DNA of 5,717 nt from Conexibacteraceae bacterium (GCA_009785395.1 WQWK01000144.1:1-5717); one strand, 5' to 3'; positions 1 to 5,717 are shown, counted from the stretch's first letter. Made by a program: numbers and translations. The notes: generated by a model not told the origin, from the letters alone.

Positions 1-723
1 AGGGGTGTCGAGCTGCTCGAGCCGGCCGGCCTGCATGACGCCGACGCGATCAGCGATCGAGAGCGCCTCGGACTGGTCGTGGGTGACGAACAGCGTCGTG
101 ATCCCGAGCCGCAGCTGGAGGTTGCGGATCTCGGCGCGCAGCTGCGTACGGACGCGCGCGTCGAGCGCGGACAGGGGCTCGTCGAGCAGCAGCACGGTCG
201 GCTCGATCGCGAGCGCGCGGGCGATCGCCACACGCTGCTGCTGACCGCCCGAGAGCTGGTGCGGGTAGCGGTCGGCGGTGTGCTCGAGGCCGACGAGCGC
301 CAGCAGCTGCTCGGCGCGATCCAGCCTCGAGGACTTGCTCTGACGGCGCATCCGCAGGCCGAAGGCGACGTTCTCACGCACGTTCATGTTCGGGAACAGG
401 CTGTAGGCCTGGAAGACCATCCCCATGTCCCGTTTGTTCGCGGGCACGCGAGTCACGTCGCGGCCGCCGACGGTGATGGTGCCCGCCGTCGGCTGGTCGA
501 AGCCGCCCAGCAGCCGCAGGGCCGTGGTCTTGCCGCAGCCGGACGGCCCCAGCAGGGCGATCAGCTCGCCGGCGGCGATCTCCAGGTCGAGCCCGGCAAG
601 GGCCATCACGTCGCCGAACTGGCGCTCGACGCCGCTGAACTTGACGTCGGCACTGTTGTGGGCGACGGCCGCGGCGACGGCGCTGTCGACTTCAGGGGTG
701 GATTGCACGCTTTCAGTGGTCAT
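1..723 (-). CDS. ABC importer ATPase, PotA-like (3'-partial)
   Basis: The visible 241 residues contain the full set of ABC ATPase motifs: Walker A GPSGCGKT (59-66), Q-loop VFQAYSLFPN (103-112), signature LSGGQQQRVAIARAL (157-171), Walker B VLLLDEP (177-183), D-loop SALD (185-188) and H-loop FVTHD with His215. It hydrolyses ATP at the cytoplasmic face to drive uptake through the two permeases. The reading frame remains open at the left edge, so the last part, including the expected C-terminal TOBE-type regulatory region, is missing; relatives are commonly 340-380 residues. The ATG at 723 lies 12 bases after the second permease stop but has no clear ribosome site, so coupling to the permease is likely. 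Residues 2-26 form an Ala/Ser/Thr/Glu-rich leader before the ABC fold (VKFSGVERQFG, from 27), and a GTG at codon 6 is an alternative start. The motifs look intact and active. Sequence type fits the spermidine/putrescine/iron/phosphonate group but does not fix the substrate. Confidence 0.93.
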   Translation of the reverse strand, partial: MTTESVQSTPEVDSAVAAAVAHNSADVKFSGVERQFGDVMALAGLDLEIAAGELIALLGPSGCGKTTALRLLGGFDQPTAGTITVGGRDVTRVPANKRDMGMVFQAYSLFPNMNVRENVAFGLRMRRQSKSSRLDRAEQLLALVGLEHTADRYPHQLSGGQQQRVAIARALAIEPTVLLLDEPLSALDARVRTQLRAEIRNLQLRLGITTLFVTHDQSEALSIADRVGVMQAGRLEQLDTP

Positions 724-735
724 GTATGTGAGGTG

Positions 736-1605
736 TCACTTGAGCCCGCGACGGCGGGAGAGGAAGGTAAGGGAGAACAGCAGCAGGAAGGTGAAGAGCA
801 GGGCCACGAGCGTCTCCGCGACGGAGATGCCCGGCGCATTGTCCTGCTGCGCCGTCAGGATCATCTGGTTGGGGAAGGTGTTGTAGAGCATCGTCGACGC
901 GATCACGACCTCGCCGAGCACCATCGCGATCGTCAGGAACATGCCGCCGAGGACAGCGGTCTGGACGTTCGGGAGGATCACACGCAGCAGCGTGCTGGTC
1001 CAGCCGGAGCCGAGGCTGCGCGAGGCGTCGACCAGCGTGTGCAGGTCGATCGCGCGCAGGCCGTTGTCGACCGAGCGGTACACCAGCGGCATCGCCATCA
1101 CCGTGTAGATCGGCGCCAGGCATGTGAGCGGATGGTTGAAGAAGAGCTTCACCATCCACAGCGGCGCGTTGGCCTGCATGTCGGAGAGCCCGGCGGCGAG
1201 CACGATCGGCGGCACCACGATCGGCAGGATCGTGATCACCTCCATCACGATCGTCCACTTCGGCAGCTTCAGCCGGACGAGCACCGCGGTCGGCAGCACC
1301 AGCAGGATCACCAGCACGGCCGTGACCGCCGAGATCTCCAGCGACAGGATCAGCGCGCCGCGCAGCGCCGAGCTGCTGACGATCGCCGTGTAGTTGCTGA
1401 AGCTGTAACGGCCGGAGGCGTCGATCAGGCTGAACTTGATGCTGGAGAGCAGCGGCACCAGGTAGAAGAGCCCGCCGAGCACCAGGATCGTGACCCGCCA
1501 CGCCCGCGGGCGCTTGCTCATGAACCGCCGGCGCGGCTGCTTGGGCGCCGGCTTCGTCAGAAAGTCGATCTCACGGGCGGCGACGGTCTCTCCGGCGAAG
1601 CTCAC
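736..1605 (-). CDS. ABC importer inner-membrane permease, second subunit (PotC-like)
   Basis: A 289-residue membrane protein with about six hydrophobic segments. The first spans about residues 38-57, after a basic cytoplasmic tail (KQPRRRFMSKRPRAWR, 22-37). The coupling loop VDASRSLGSGWTSTLLRVILP (192-212) is a recognisable EAA motif, with aspartate in the usual glutamate position. The C-terminus ends in SRRRGLK, a normal positive-inside tail. I chose the GTG at 1605 because it overlaps the stop of the first permease (GTGA) and has a good ribosome site eight bases upstream. The alternative ATG at 1521 would shorten the protein to 261 residues without losing a membrane segment. It should pair with the first permease to form the transport channel. 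The coding sequence ends 12 bases before the ATPase gene, which lies in the same frame after the TGA. Confidence 0.88.
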   Translation of the reverse strand: MSFAGETVAAREIDFLTKPAPKQPRRRFMSKRPRAWRVTILVLGGLFYLVPLLSSIKFSLIDASGRYSFSNYTAIVSSSALRGALILSLEISAVTAVLVILLVLPTAVLVRLKLPKWTIVMEVITILPIVVPPIVLAAGLSDMQANAPLWMVKLFFNHPLTCLAPIYTVMAMPLVYRSVDNGLRAIDLHTLVDASRSLGSGWTSTLLRVILPNVQTAVLGGMFLTIAMVLGEVVIASTMLYNTFPNQMILTAQQDNAPGISVAETLVALLFTFLLLFSLTFLSRRRGLK

Positions 1606-2432
1606 TTGACCAGCCACCTTCCGGCTCGCCGCTGCACGAGCCAGTAGCCGATCATCACGATCAGCACGACGCCGATCATCTCGGCGCCGAGCGCCATCGC
1701 GATCCGGTCCTGGCCCGGCAGCACGTTGTTCGAGAGCGCGAGGTTGATGCGGCCGGGAACGATCACGAGCGTGCCGCCATCGAGCGCCAGCGCGGTGGCG
1801 AAGGCGGAGAAGGCGCTGCCGAACAGCATCAGCGTGGCGCCGATCACGGACGGCGCCAGCACCGGGAACACGACCAGGCGCAGGTACTGAAGACGGCTCG
1901 CGCCGAGGTTGCGCGCCGCCTCGTCCCACTCCGGCCGCAGCCCCTCGATCGCGGGTGAGATGAAGATGATCATCAACGGGATCTGGAAGTAGAAGTAGGC
2001 GAGCCCGACGCCGGCGATCGAGGAGAAGCTGAAGTGATCGGTGAGGTTGAAACCGAAAAGGTCCTTGAGGAGCACCGTGACCACGCCGAGCGGGCCGATG
2101 GTCGCGATCCAGACGAACGCGAGCGGCAGGCCGGCGAAGTAGGCGAGCACGCCGGAGGCGCTCGACACGACGCGGCGCAGCAGGCCGCGCGGGTTGCCGC
2201 TGACGACAGCGGCGGCGAACCAGAGTCCGAAGAGCGCCGGCCCGGCGGCGGTCCAGAGCGCCAGGATGAGGCTGTTCTTCAGCGCCTGTGTGTACTGCGG
2301 CTGACTGAAGACCTGCTGGAAGTTGCTGAGCGTGAGCTGGTTGGACTCGGTCGTGAACGCCCCGTGGACGACCACGTAGAGCGGCCCGCCCAGGAAGGCC
2401 GCGACGAAGATCAGGAAGGGCAGCATGCCCAT
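1602..2432 (-). CDS. ABC importer inner-membrane permease, first subunit (PotB-like)
   Basis: A 276-residue membrane protein with about six hydrophobic segments, starting with one at residues 3-23. It carries the EAA coupling motif WDEAARNLGASRLQYLRLVVFP (169-190), through which such permeases contact the ATPase. It belongs to the binding-protein-dependent transport family used by spermidine/putrescine, iron and phosphonate importers. The ATG at 2432 is the only ATG, GTG or TTG in this frame upstream of the hydrophobic core, but it has no visible ribosome site. The frame stays open to a TAA at 2544-2546 and encodes a basic segment typical of permease N-termini (RRR, RLRLRRG), ending next to the first membrane helix. 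An ATC at 2529-2531 would give a 309-residue product. The start is therefore uncertain; see findings. Its TGA overlaps the GTG of the second permease (GTGA). With the second permease it should form the transmembrane channel for the substrate carried by the secreted binding protein. Confidence 0.88.
   Translation of the reverse strand: MGMLPFLIFVAAFLGGPLYVVVHGAFTTESNQLTLSNFQQVFSQPQYTQALKNSLILALWTAAGPALFGLWFAAAVVSGNPRGLLRRVVSSASGVLAYFAGLPLAFVWIATIGPLGVVTVLLKDLFGFNLTDHFSFSSIAGVGLAYFYFQIPLMIIFISPAIEGLRPEWDEAARNLGASRLQYLRLVVFPVLAPSVIGATLMLFGSAFSAFATALALDGGTLVIVPGRINLALSNNVLPGQDRIAMALGAEMIGVVLIVMIGYWLVQRRAGRWLVK
1614..1622 (-). promoter_or_regulatory. Ribosome binding site that supports the GTG start of the second permease
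   Basis: GGAAGGTGG on the minus strand, with eight bases between it and the GTG at 1605. It lies inside the last codons of the first permease. It favours the GTG over the in-frame ATG at 1521, which has only a poor GGCGG upstream. Confidence 0.6.
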
Positions 2433-2467
2433 CCAGGTCAGCGACCCGCGCCGCAGGCGCAGGCGGG

Positions 2468-2499
2468 AGGTCCCGCGGCGCCGTGGCGCCGCGGGACCT
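2468..2499. repeat. Strong 15-bp perfect hairpin between binding-protein and permease genes
   Basis: A perfect inverted repeat with 15-base arms (2468-2482 and 2485-2499) separated by only two bases. It is almost entirely G+C (AGGTCCCGCGGCGCC and its complement). In RNA it would fold into a very stable stem. No U-tract follows on the minus strand, so it is not a classical terminator. Its position directly after the binding-protein gene matches stem-loops that in other importer operons protect the upstream message and reduce permease expression. If the first permease starts upstream of its annotated ATG, the hairpin would instead lie in coding sequence. Confidence 0.75.
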
Positions 2500-2544
2500 G
2501 TGACCGCGGGAGCTATCTGCGAAGTGGAGATGGCTCTGATTGCT

Positions 2545-2568
2545 TAGACGGTGACTGTCGTCCGTCTA
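2545..2568. repeat. Short inverted repeat at the 3' end of the solute-binding protein gene
   Basis: TAGACGG (2545-2551) and CCGTCTA (2562-2568) form a perfect 7-bp inverted repeat with a 10-base spacer, covering the TAG stop of the solute-binding protein. No U-rich run follows on the minus strand, so it does not look like an intrinsic terminator. Together with the stronger hairpin just downstream it may protect or help process the 3' end of the binding-protein mRNA. Confidence 0.4.
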
Positions 2569-3702
2569 GAGGATCGAGCTGCCCCACTTGGTGGCGAGCA
2601 CGGTCGCGGCTGCGTTGGCCTGAGCCACCGTCGGCATCTGCTTGACGGTGCCCGAGGTCTTCGGCAGCTGCTTGAGCGCGGCCGTGTCGATCGTGTGGTT
2701 GGCGGTCATCGCAGCCAGCTCGACCGGACGCGCGTGGCCCTTCAGGAAGTCGTTCTGACCCTGTGCTGAGTACAGGAACTCCTCCCACAGACGCGCCGCG
2801 GCGGGATCCGGAGCGCTCGCGCTGATCGCCTGGTTGTAGTACTCGGCGAACGGCGTGCCCTTGGGCACGTTCACGGTCCACTGCGATGCCGGAAGGCCCC
2901 ACGCTCCCGCGATGTTCAGGAAGTCCCAGTTGATCACGATCGGGCAGGCGCCCGCCTCGATCTCAGCCGAGCTGTCGCAGTCGTTGTTGTTGAAGTTGCC
3001 GTCCTTCGAGAGCTTCGCGAAGAAGTTGAGGCCGGGCGTGACGTTGTTGAGGCTGCCGCCATTGTTCAGCGCGGCGGCCCAGACGGCACCGGTGGCGGCG
3101 CCGGCCTGACCCGGGATGCCGTTGAGGGTGATGTCCTTGGCGTAGGCCTTGTTGGTCAGCTGCGACCAGCTCGTCGGGCAGTGCTTGACGAGCTTCTTGA
3201 AGCAGCCGAACGAGACGTACCCGCCGTAATCGTTGACGTAGGAGCCGTTGGCGGCCTTGTTCGTCGCCGGGATGCTCTTCCAGGTCGAGACCTTGTAGTC
3301 GGCGAACAGCTTCTGGTACTGCGGAGCCGTGAAGCTCTGGCCGATGTCGACGACGTCAGGCGCGTCGCTGCGGCCCTTGTCGTGCTCGATCGCCTCGATC
3401 TCCTGGGCCGATGAGCCGGACGGGATCGCGTCGGTGATCTTGATGCCGTACTGCTTCGAGAACTGCTTCATGATCGTGCCGTAGTTGGCCCAGTTGCTCG
3501 GCAGGGTGATCACGTTGAGCTTGCCCTCGGCCTTGGCGGCCGAGACGAGGGCCGCAAGACCGCCGCCGGCAGTGGCTGACGTGGCGGTGGACCAGTTGGT
3601 GGCGGCGCCGGCGGTGCCAACCGAGCTGATGCCAACGGCAGCAGCAGCAGCCGCAGCGGTGACGCCGGAGAGCGCAAGCGCGCGTCGGTTACGAATGAAC
3701 AT
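2566..3702 (-). CDS. Extracellular solute-binding protein of an ABC importer (PotD/AfuA-like)
   Basis: A 378-residue secreted binding protein that should capture the substrate and deliver it to the two downstream permeases. Residues 1-33 form a Sec signal peptide: basic start (MFIRNRR), an alanine-rich hydrophobic core and an AGA/A-type cleavage site near residue 33. There is no lipobox cysteine. The mature part has the look of the spermidine/putrescine/Fe3+/phosphonate class: EGKLNVITLPSNWANYG (59-75), a QYGIKI segment (84-89), APDVVDIG (114-121) and VINWDFLNIAGAWGLP (256-271). Four cysteines (167, 175, 242, 253) could form two disulfides. Several tryptophans (71, 179, 208, 259, 268) could supply an aromatic cage for a cationic ligand, but this is only suggestive. 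The ATG at 3702 is supported by AGGAG and by the signal peptide. It is the first gene of the importer operon and is preceded by the regulatory region. The substrate is not determinable from sequence. Confidence 0.88.
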   Translation of the reverse strand: MFIRNRRALALSGVTAAAAAAAVGISSVGTAGAATNWSTATSATAGGGLAALVSAAKAEGKLNVITLPSNWANYGTIMKQFSKQYGIKITDAIPSGSSAQEIEAIEHDKGRSDAPDVVDIGQSFTAPQYQKLFADYKVSTWKSIPATNKAANGSYVNDYGGYVSFGCFKKLVKHCPTSWSQLTNKAYAKDITLNGIPGQAGAATGAVWAAALNNGGSLNNVTPGLNFFAKLSKDGNFNNNDCDSSAEIEAGACPIVINWDFLNIAGAWGLPASQWTVNVPKGTPFAEYYNQAISASAPDPAAARLWEEFLYSAQGQNDFLKGHARPVELAAMTANHTIDTAALKQLPKTSGTVKQMPTVAQANAAATVLATKWGSSIL

Positions 3703-3706
3703 GTTG

Positions 3707-3711
3707 CTCCT
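3707..3711 (-). promoter_or_regulatory. Ribosome binding site of the solute-binding protein gene
   Basis: AGGAG on the minus strand, four bases before the ATG at 3702, which supports that start. The same bases can pair with CTCC located four bases upstream (stem 3707-3710 with 3715-3718, loop of four). This small hairpin would partly mask the site. It is probably too weak to regulate on its own. Confidence 0.6.
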
Positions 3712-3794
3712 GATGGAGGGGGTGTTGATGTGCTCGGGCAGCGTAGAGCCGCAGACTCGCGGCCAGACCCGCCTGGTTAGAACGTGAAGCTACG

Positions 3795-3814
3795 CAACTT
3801 GTACAGACAAGTTG
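3795..3814. promoter_or_regulatory. Perfect 8+8 palindrome, candidate repressor operator
   Basis: CAACTTGT, four-base spacer, ACAAGTTG: a perfect inverted repeat about 93 bases upstream of the solute-binding protein ATG. It lies in a locally AT-richer stretch of the only sizeable intergenic region. The TTGT-n4-ACAA core resembles sites bound by dimeric helix-turn-helix repressors, notably GntR/FCD-type regulators, although those usually show a shorter spacer; a TetR-type regulator is also possible. A TAGCTT hexamer (minus strand, 3787-3792) immediately downstream could serve as a -10 element, which would place the palindrome across the promoter. As RNA it would form an 8-bp hairpin with a tetraloop, but no U-tract follows, so a terminator is unlikely. 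Confidence 0.6.
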
Positions 3815-3824
3815 TGACCATCTC

Positions 3825-3850
3825 GTTACCGACTGTTACCGAGTTGTTAA
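3825..3850. promoter_or_regulatory. Tandem GTTACCGA repeats and possible promoter for the ABC importer operon
   Basis: GTTACCGA occurs at 3825-3832 and again at 3835-3842, exactly 10 bases apart. A partial third copy (GTTAA) lies at 3846-3850. One-turn spacing is typical of tandem binding by an activator such as a response regulator. Read on the minus strand, TTAACA (3845-3850), a 16-base gap and TAACGA (3823-3828) make a mediocre -35/-10 pair. In that case the palindrome at 3795-3814 would lie near the transcription start. The direct repeat is certain; the promoter reading is weak, because TAACGA lacks the final T of a standard -10. Confidence 0.35.
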
Positions 3851-3882
3851 AGCGGCGCCGGCCGATTGGGTGCCAGACGGGT

Positions 3883-4494
3883 CTAAGCGACCGCGAGAGC
3901 CGGCTGCATCAGCGCTTCCAAGGCCTGCTCGAGCCCGTCGATCCCCACGGGCAGCACCTCGAGCGGTAGCCCGATCCGCGCCGCGGCCCGCGCCGCGGCC
4001 GCGTGCGTGGCCGCGGTCGGCCGTTGCGCAAGCCAGATCACGCGCGTGTAGTTGCCGAAGTAGGCCTCGGCGAGCCAGGGATGACGGTCGAGCCCGAGCT
4101 CGCGAACGACCGTGTGCTCGAACGTCCGCGCGAGGAAGTCGGTCAGGAAGTACGTGCCGGGCTGTTCCGCGAGCGCCTCACGCACCTCCTGGCGCGCGAG
4201 CAGGTCGTAGCAATGCTCGCCCTCGAGTCGCCGCACACCAAGCTCGTCGAGCTCCCCGTACGTGCCGCAATCGCCGTAGGCCAGCACGACATGGTCGTAG
4301 CGATCGCGCAGCCGCTCAATCTCGACCGCGACCGCCGCCGGAATCCGCTGCGGCCGGTTGTGGAGCAGCGCCGGAACCGGGTGCACGTCGACATCCCAAC
4401 CGCGCCGGCGGGCGACCGCGCGCACGTCGAGCGCGAGCGCCCCGCACGCGATCACGGCGACGCTCGTGCCGGAGGACGCGGCCGAACCGCTCAT
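3883..4494 (-). CDS. DUF1638 family protein
   Basis: A 203-residue soluble protein of the DUF1638 family, whose biochemical role I do not know to be established. Recognisable family landmarks are IACGAL (15-20), LLHNRP (43-48), AYGDCGTYGELD (72-83), EHCYDLL (93-99) and GTYFLTDFLAR (113-123). Three cysteines (17, 76, 95) sit inside these motifs alongside His45 and His94, so a metal or corrinoid-related ligand site is plausible, but this is inference. There is no signal peptide or membrane segment. The C-terminal third is alanine-rich and less distinctive. The ATG at 4494 is chosen because it overlaps the TGA of the RACo-like gene (ATGA) and because the recognisable family sequence begins about 12 residues later. 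A longer reading in the same frame exists upstream, but it only shadows the RACo-like gene. No Shine-Dalgarno is seen, consistent with translational coupling. The family occurs in methanogens and in bacteria near MttB-type methyltransferases and RACo, so a supporting role in corrinoid-dependent demethylation is the best guess. Confidence 0.87.
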   Translation of the reverse strand: MSGSAASSGTSVAVIACGALALDVRAVARRRGWDVDVHPVPALLHNRPQRIPAAVAVEIERLRDRYDHVVLAYGDCGTYGELDELGVRRLEGEHCYDLLARQEVREALAEQPGTYFLTDFLARTFEHTVVRELGLDRHPWLAEAYFGNYTRVIWLAQRPTAATHAAAARAAARIGLPLEVLPVGIDGLEQALEALMQPALAVA

Positions 4495-5717
4495 CCGGGG
4501 AACGCGAGCTGGTCGATGAACAGGTCGTTGAAGTCGGTGCGGCCCGACAGCTCCACGTACTCGACCTCGCGCAGGATCGCGTCGGCCTCCGCGCGCTCGC
4601 GCGCGGACAGCGCCGCGATCTTCGCGCCCTCGCCGGCCACGTTGCCGGCGGTGACAATCCGCGGCAGCGCGAGCTTCGGCACGAGGCCGATCCGCACGGC
4701 GCTCAGCGGCGTCAGGTAGGCGCCGAAGCTGCCCGCGAGCAGCACCTGCTGCACGTCGCCTTCCTCGAACCCGAGGTCTCGCAGCAGGATGTGCCAGCCG
4801 GTGGCGATCGAGGCCTTGGCGAACTGCAGCTCGCGGACATCCCGCTGAGAGATGAAGACGCAGTCCTCGGGGTTCTTGCCGCGGCGCTCCAGGATGAAGA
4901 TCCGCTCCTTCCCGATCGTCGCGAAGCGCTCGGCGAGCACCGGGTGCGTCTCGGCGGCCACGTCCGGGTCCAGGAACCTGCCCGAGTGATCCAGCAGGCC
5001 ACTGTGGACGAGCTCGGAGACGACGTCGACGAGTCCGGAGCCGCACATCCCGACCGGGGCGACGTCCCCGATCACCTGCAGGCGTATCTCGTCGCCATCG
5101 ATCTTCACTCCCTCGATCGCGCCGTCGGAAGCGCGCATGCCGCACCTGATCTGCGCCGCCTCGAACGCCGGTCCGGCGGGCGCCGCCGTGGCAAGCACGC
5201 GCTCGCTCGAGCCGAGCGCGATCTCAGAGTTGGTGCCGACGTCGATGAACAGCCGCAGCCGCTGGTCGCGGGTCATCCCGGTCGCGAGCATGCCGGCGAC
5301 GATGTCCCCGCCCACGTAGGCCCCGAGCGACGGGAACACGAACGCGTGCGCCCGCGGGTGGACCGCGACTCCGAAGTCCGCGGCGCGGGTCTCCGGGAAG
5401 CTGTTGGACGACACGATGAACGGCGCCATCGAGAGCGGTTCAGGGTCGATCCCGAGCGCGAGCTGCATCATCGTCTGGTTGCCGCAGACGGTGATCTCGT
5501 AGACCTCACGCGGCTCAACGCCGGCGTCCGCGCAGACCTCGGCGGTCAGCTCCGCGAACGTCTCGTGGGCCCGTTCACGGAGTTTGCCGAGCGCCTCCGG
5601 CTCCATCATCGTCGCCGAGACACGCGTGATCACGTCGGCGCCGAACGGCTGCTGCCGGTTGAGCATCGAGCGGACCGCCAGCGGTTGCCCCGAGTCGAGG
5701 TCGAGCAGCGTCGCCAC
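4491..5717 (-). CDS. RACo-like ASKHA-domain corrinoid activation protein (5'-partial)
   Basis: The visible 408 residues match the middle and ASKHA (acetate and sugar kinase/Hsc70/actin) regions of RACo proteins. In this family an N-terminal [2Fe-2S] domain and ATP hydrolysis drive reduction of inactive Co(II) corrinoid proteins back to Co(I), a cytoplasmic repair step for corrinoid methyltransferases. Landmarks in the fragment are CGNQTMMQLALGIDP at about residue 78, the phosphate-type loop FIDVGTNSE (157-165), PAGPAFEAAQIRCGMRA (180-196), MCGSGLVD (224-231), LLAGSFGAYL (326-335) and AGNVAGEGA (357-365). The first codon in view is GTG, but it falls inside the conserved stretch that precedes LLDLDSG, so I read it as an internal valine. 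The true start, ferredoxin domain and linker lie beyond the right edge; full RACo proteins are around 600 residues. The TGA stop overlaps the ATG of the next gene by four bases (ATGA), indicating co-translation with the DUF1638 gene. Family assignment is strong; the partner corrinoid protein is unseen. Confidence 0.9.
   Translation of the reverse strand: MATLLDLDSGQPLAVRSMLNRQQPFGADVITRVSATMMEPEALGKLRERAHETFAELTAEVCADAGVEPREVYEITVCGNQTMMQLALGIDPEPLSMAPFIVSSNSFPETRAADFGVAVHPRAHAFVFPSLGAYVGGDIVAGMLATGMTRDQRLRLFIDVGTNSEIALGSSERVLATAAPAGPAFEAAQIRCGMRASDGAIEGVKIDGDEIRLQVIGDVAPVGMCGSGLVDVVSELVHSGLLDHSGRFLDPDVAAETHPVLAERFATIGKERIFILERRGKNPEDCVFISQRDVRELQFAKASIATGWHILLRDLGFEEGDVQQVLLAGSFGAYLTPLSAVRIGLVPKLALPRIVTAGNVAGEGAKIAALSARERAEADAILREVEYVELSGRTDFNDLFIDQLAFPG

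Noticed and set aside
79..1647. Long open frame on the plus strand (522 codons), rich in His, Arg, Gln, Asp and Glu
   Set aside because: It lies antisense to the ATPase and both permeases, whose motifs are clear. Its composition is the usual by-product of GC-rich antisense frames and it shows no domain.
2034..2645. Plus-strand open frame antisense to the first permease
   Set aside because: Low-complexity Glu/Arg/Gly composition with no recognisable fold, and it runs across the hairpin and the 3' end of the binding-protein gene.
3600..3662. Run of GCA/GCC triplets looking like a small trinucleotide repeat
   Set aside because: It encodes the alanine-rich hydrophobic core of the binding-protein signal peptide.
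3851..3885. Possible terminator after the DUF1638 gene (CGGC/GCCG stem near 3853-3866 followed by CTTTAAC)
   Set aside because: The stem is only about 4 bp and the following T-run is three bases, too weak to call in DNA this rich in G and C.
3975..4022. GC-rich palindromic stretch with repeated GCCGCGGCC-like units
   Set aside because: It is explained by Ala/Arg codon runs near the C-terminal third of the DUF1638 protein. No separate element is needed.
4495..5145. Upstream extension of the DUF1638 frame that would give a 420-residue protein
   Set aside because: The extra N-terminus is Arg/Gly-rich and antiparallel in logic to nothing known; it merely reads the RACo-like gene in another frame. 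The ATGA overlap at 4491-4494 marks the natural start.
1..5717. CRISPR arrays, tRNA or rRNA genes, insertion sequences, attachment sites
   Set aside because: No regularly spaced repeats, RNA gene signatures, transposase motifs or terminal inverted repeats were seen on either strand.

Overview
This is a GC-rich window with alanine/arginine-rich proteins and strong G/C bias at third codon positions. That fits an actinobacterium. A Thermoleophilia/Solirubrobacterales-type host is my guess from overall style, not something the window proves. Every supported gene lies on the minus strand, so the locus reads from the right edge to the left edge. Both outermost genes run off the window.

The right third (5717 to 3883) holds the C-terminal part of a RACo-like ASKHA protein, the reductive activator of corrinoid proteins. 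It is followed, with an ATGA stop/start overlap, by a DUF1638 protein. Both families are typically found beside corrinoid-dependent methyltransferases of the MttB superfamily, which demethylate trimethylamine, glycine betaine, proline betaine, carnitine and similar compounds. The methyltransferase and corrinoid protein themselves are not in this window; if present they would be expected just beyond the right edge.

A 180-base intergenic region (3703-3882) then carries a perfect 8+8 palindrome resembling a dimeric repressor operator, and an 8-base direct repeat spaced one helical turn apart. This is the only clear regulatory region in the window.

The left two thirds (3702 to 1) encode a complete-looking type I ABC importer of the spermidine/putrescine/iron/phosphonate-like class: a secreted solute-binding protein, two EAA-motif permeases and an ATPase whose C-terminus is cut off by the left edge. 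The permeases overlap by GTGA. A strong 15-bp perfect hairpin sits between the binding-protein gene and the annotated permease start.

Working model (inference): the importer supplies a methylated amine or related compound to a corrinoid-dependent demethylation pathway that the RACo-like protein keeps active. The palindrome would control the importer in response to substrate. The substrate cannot be read from the sequence.
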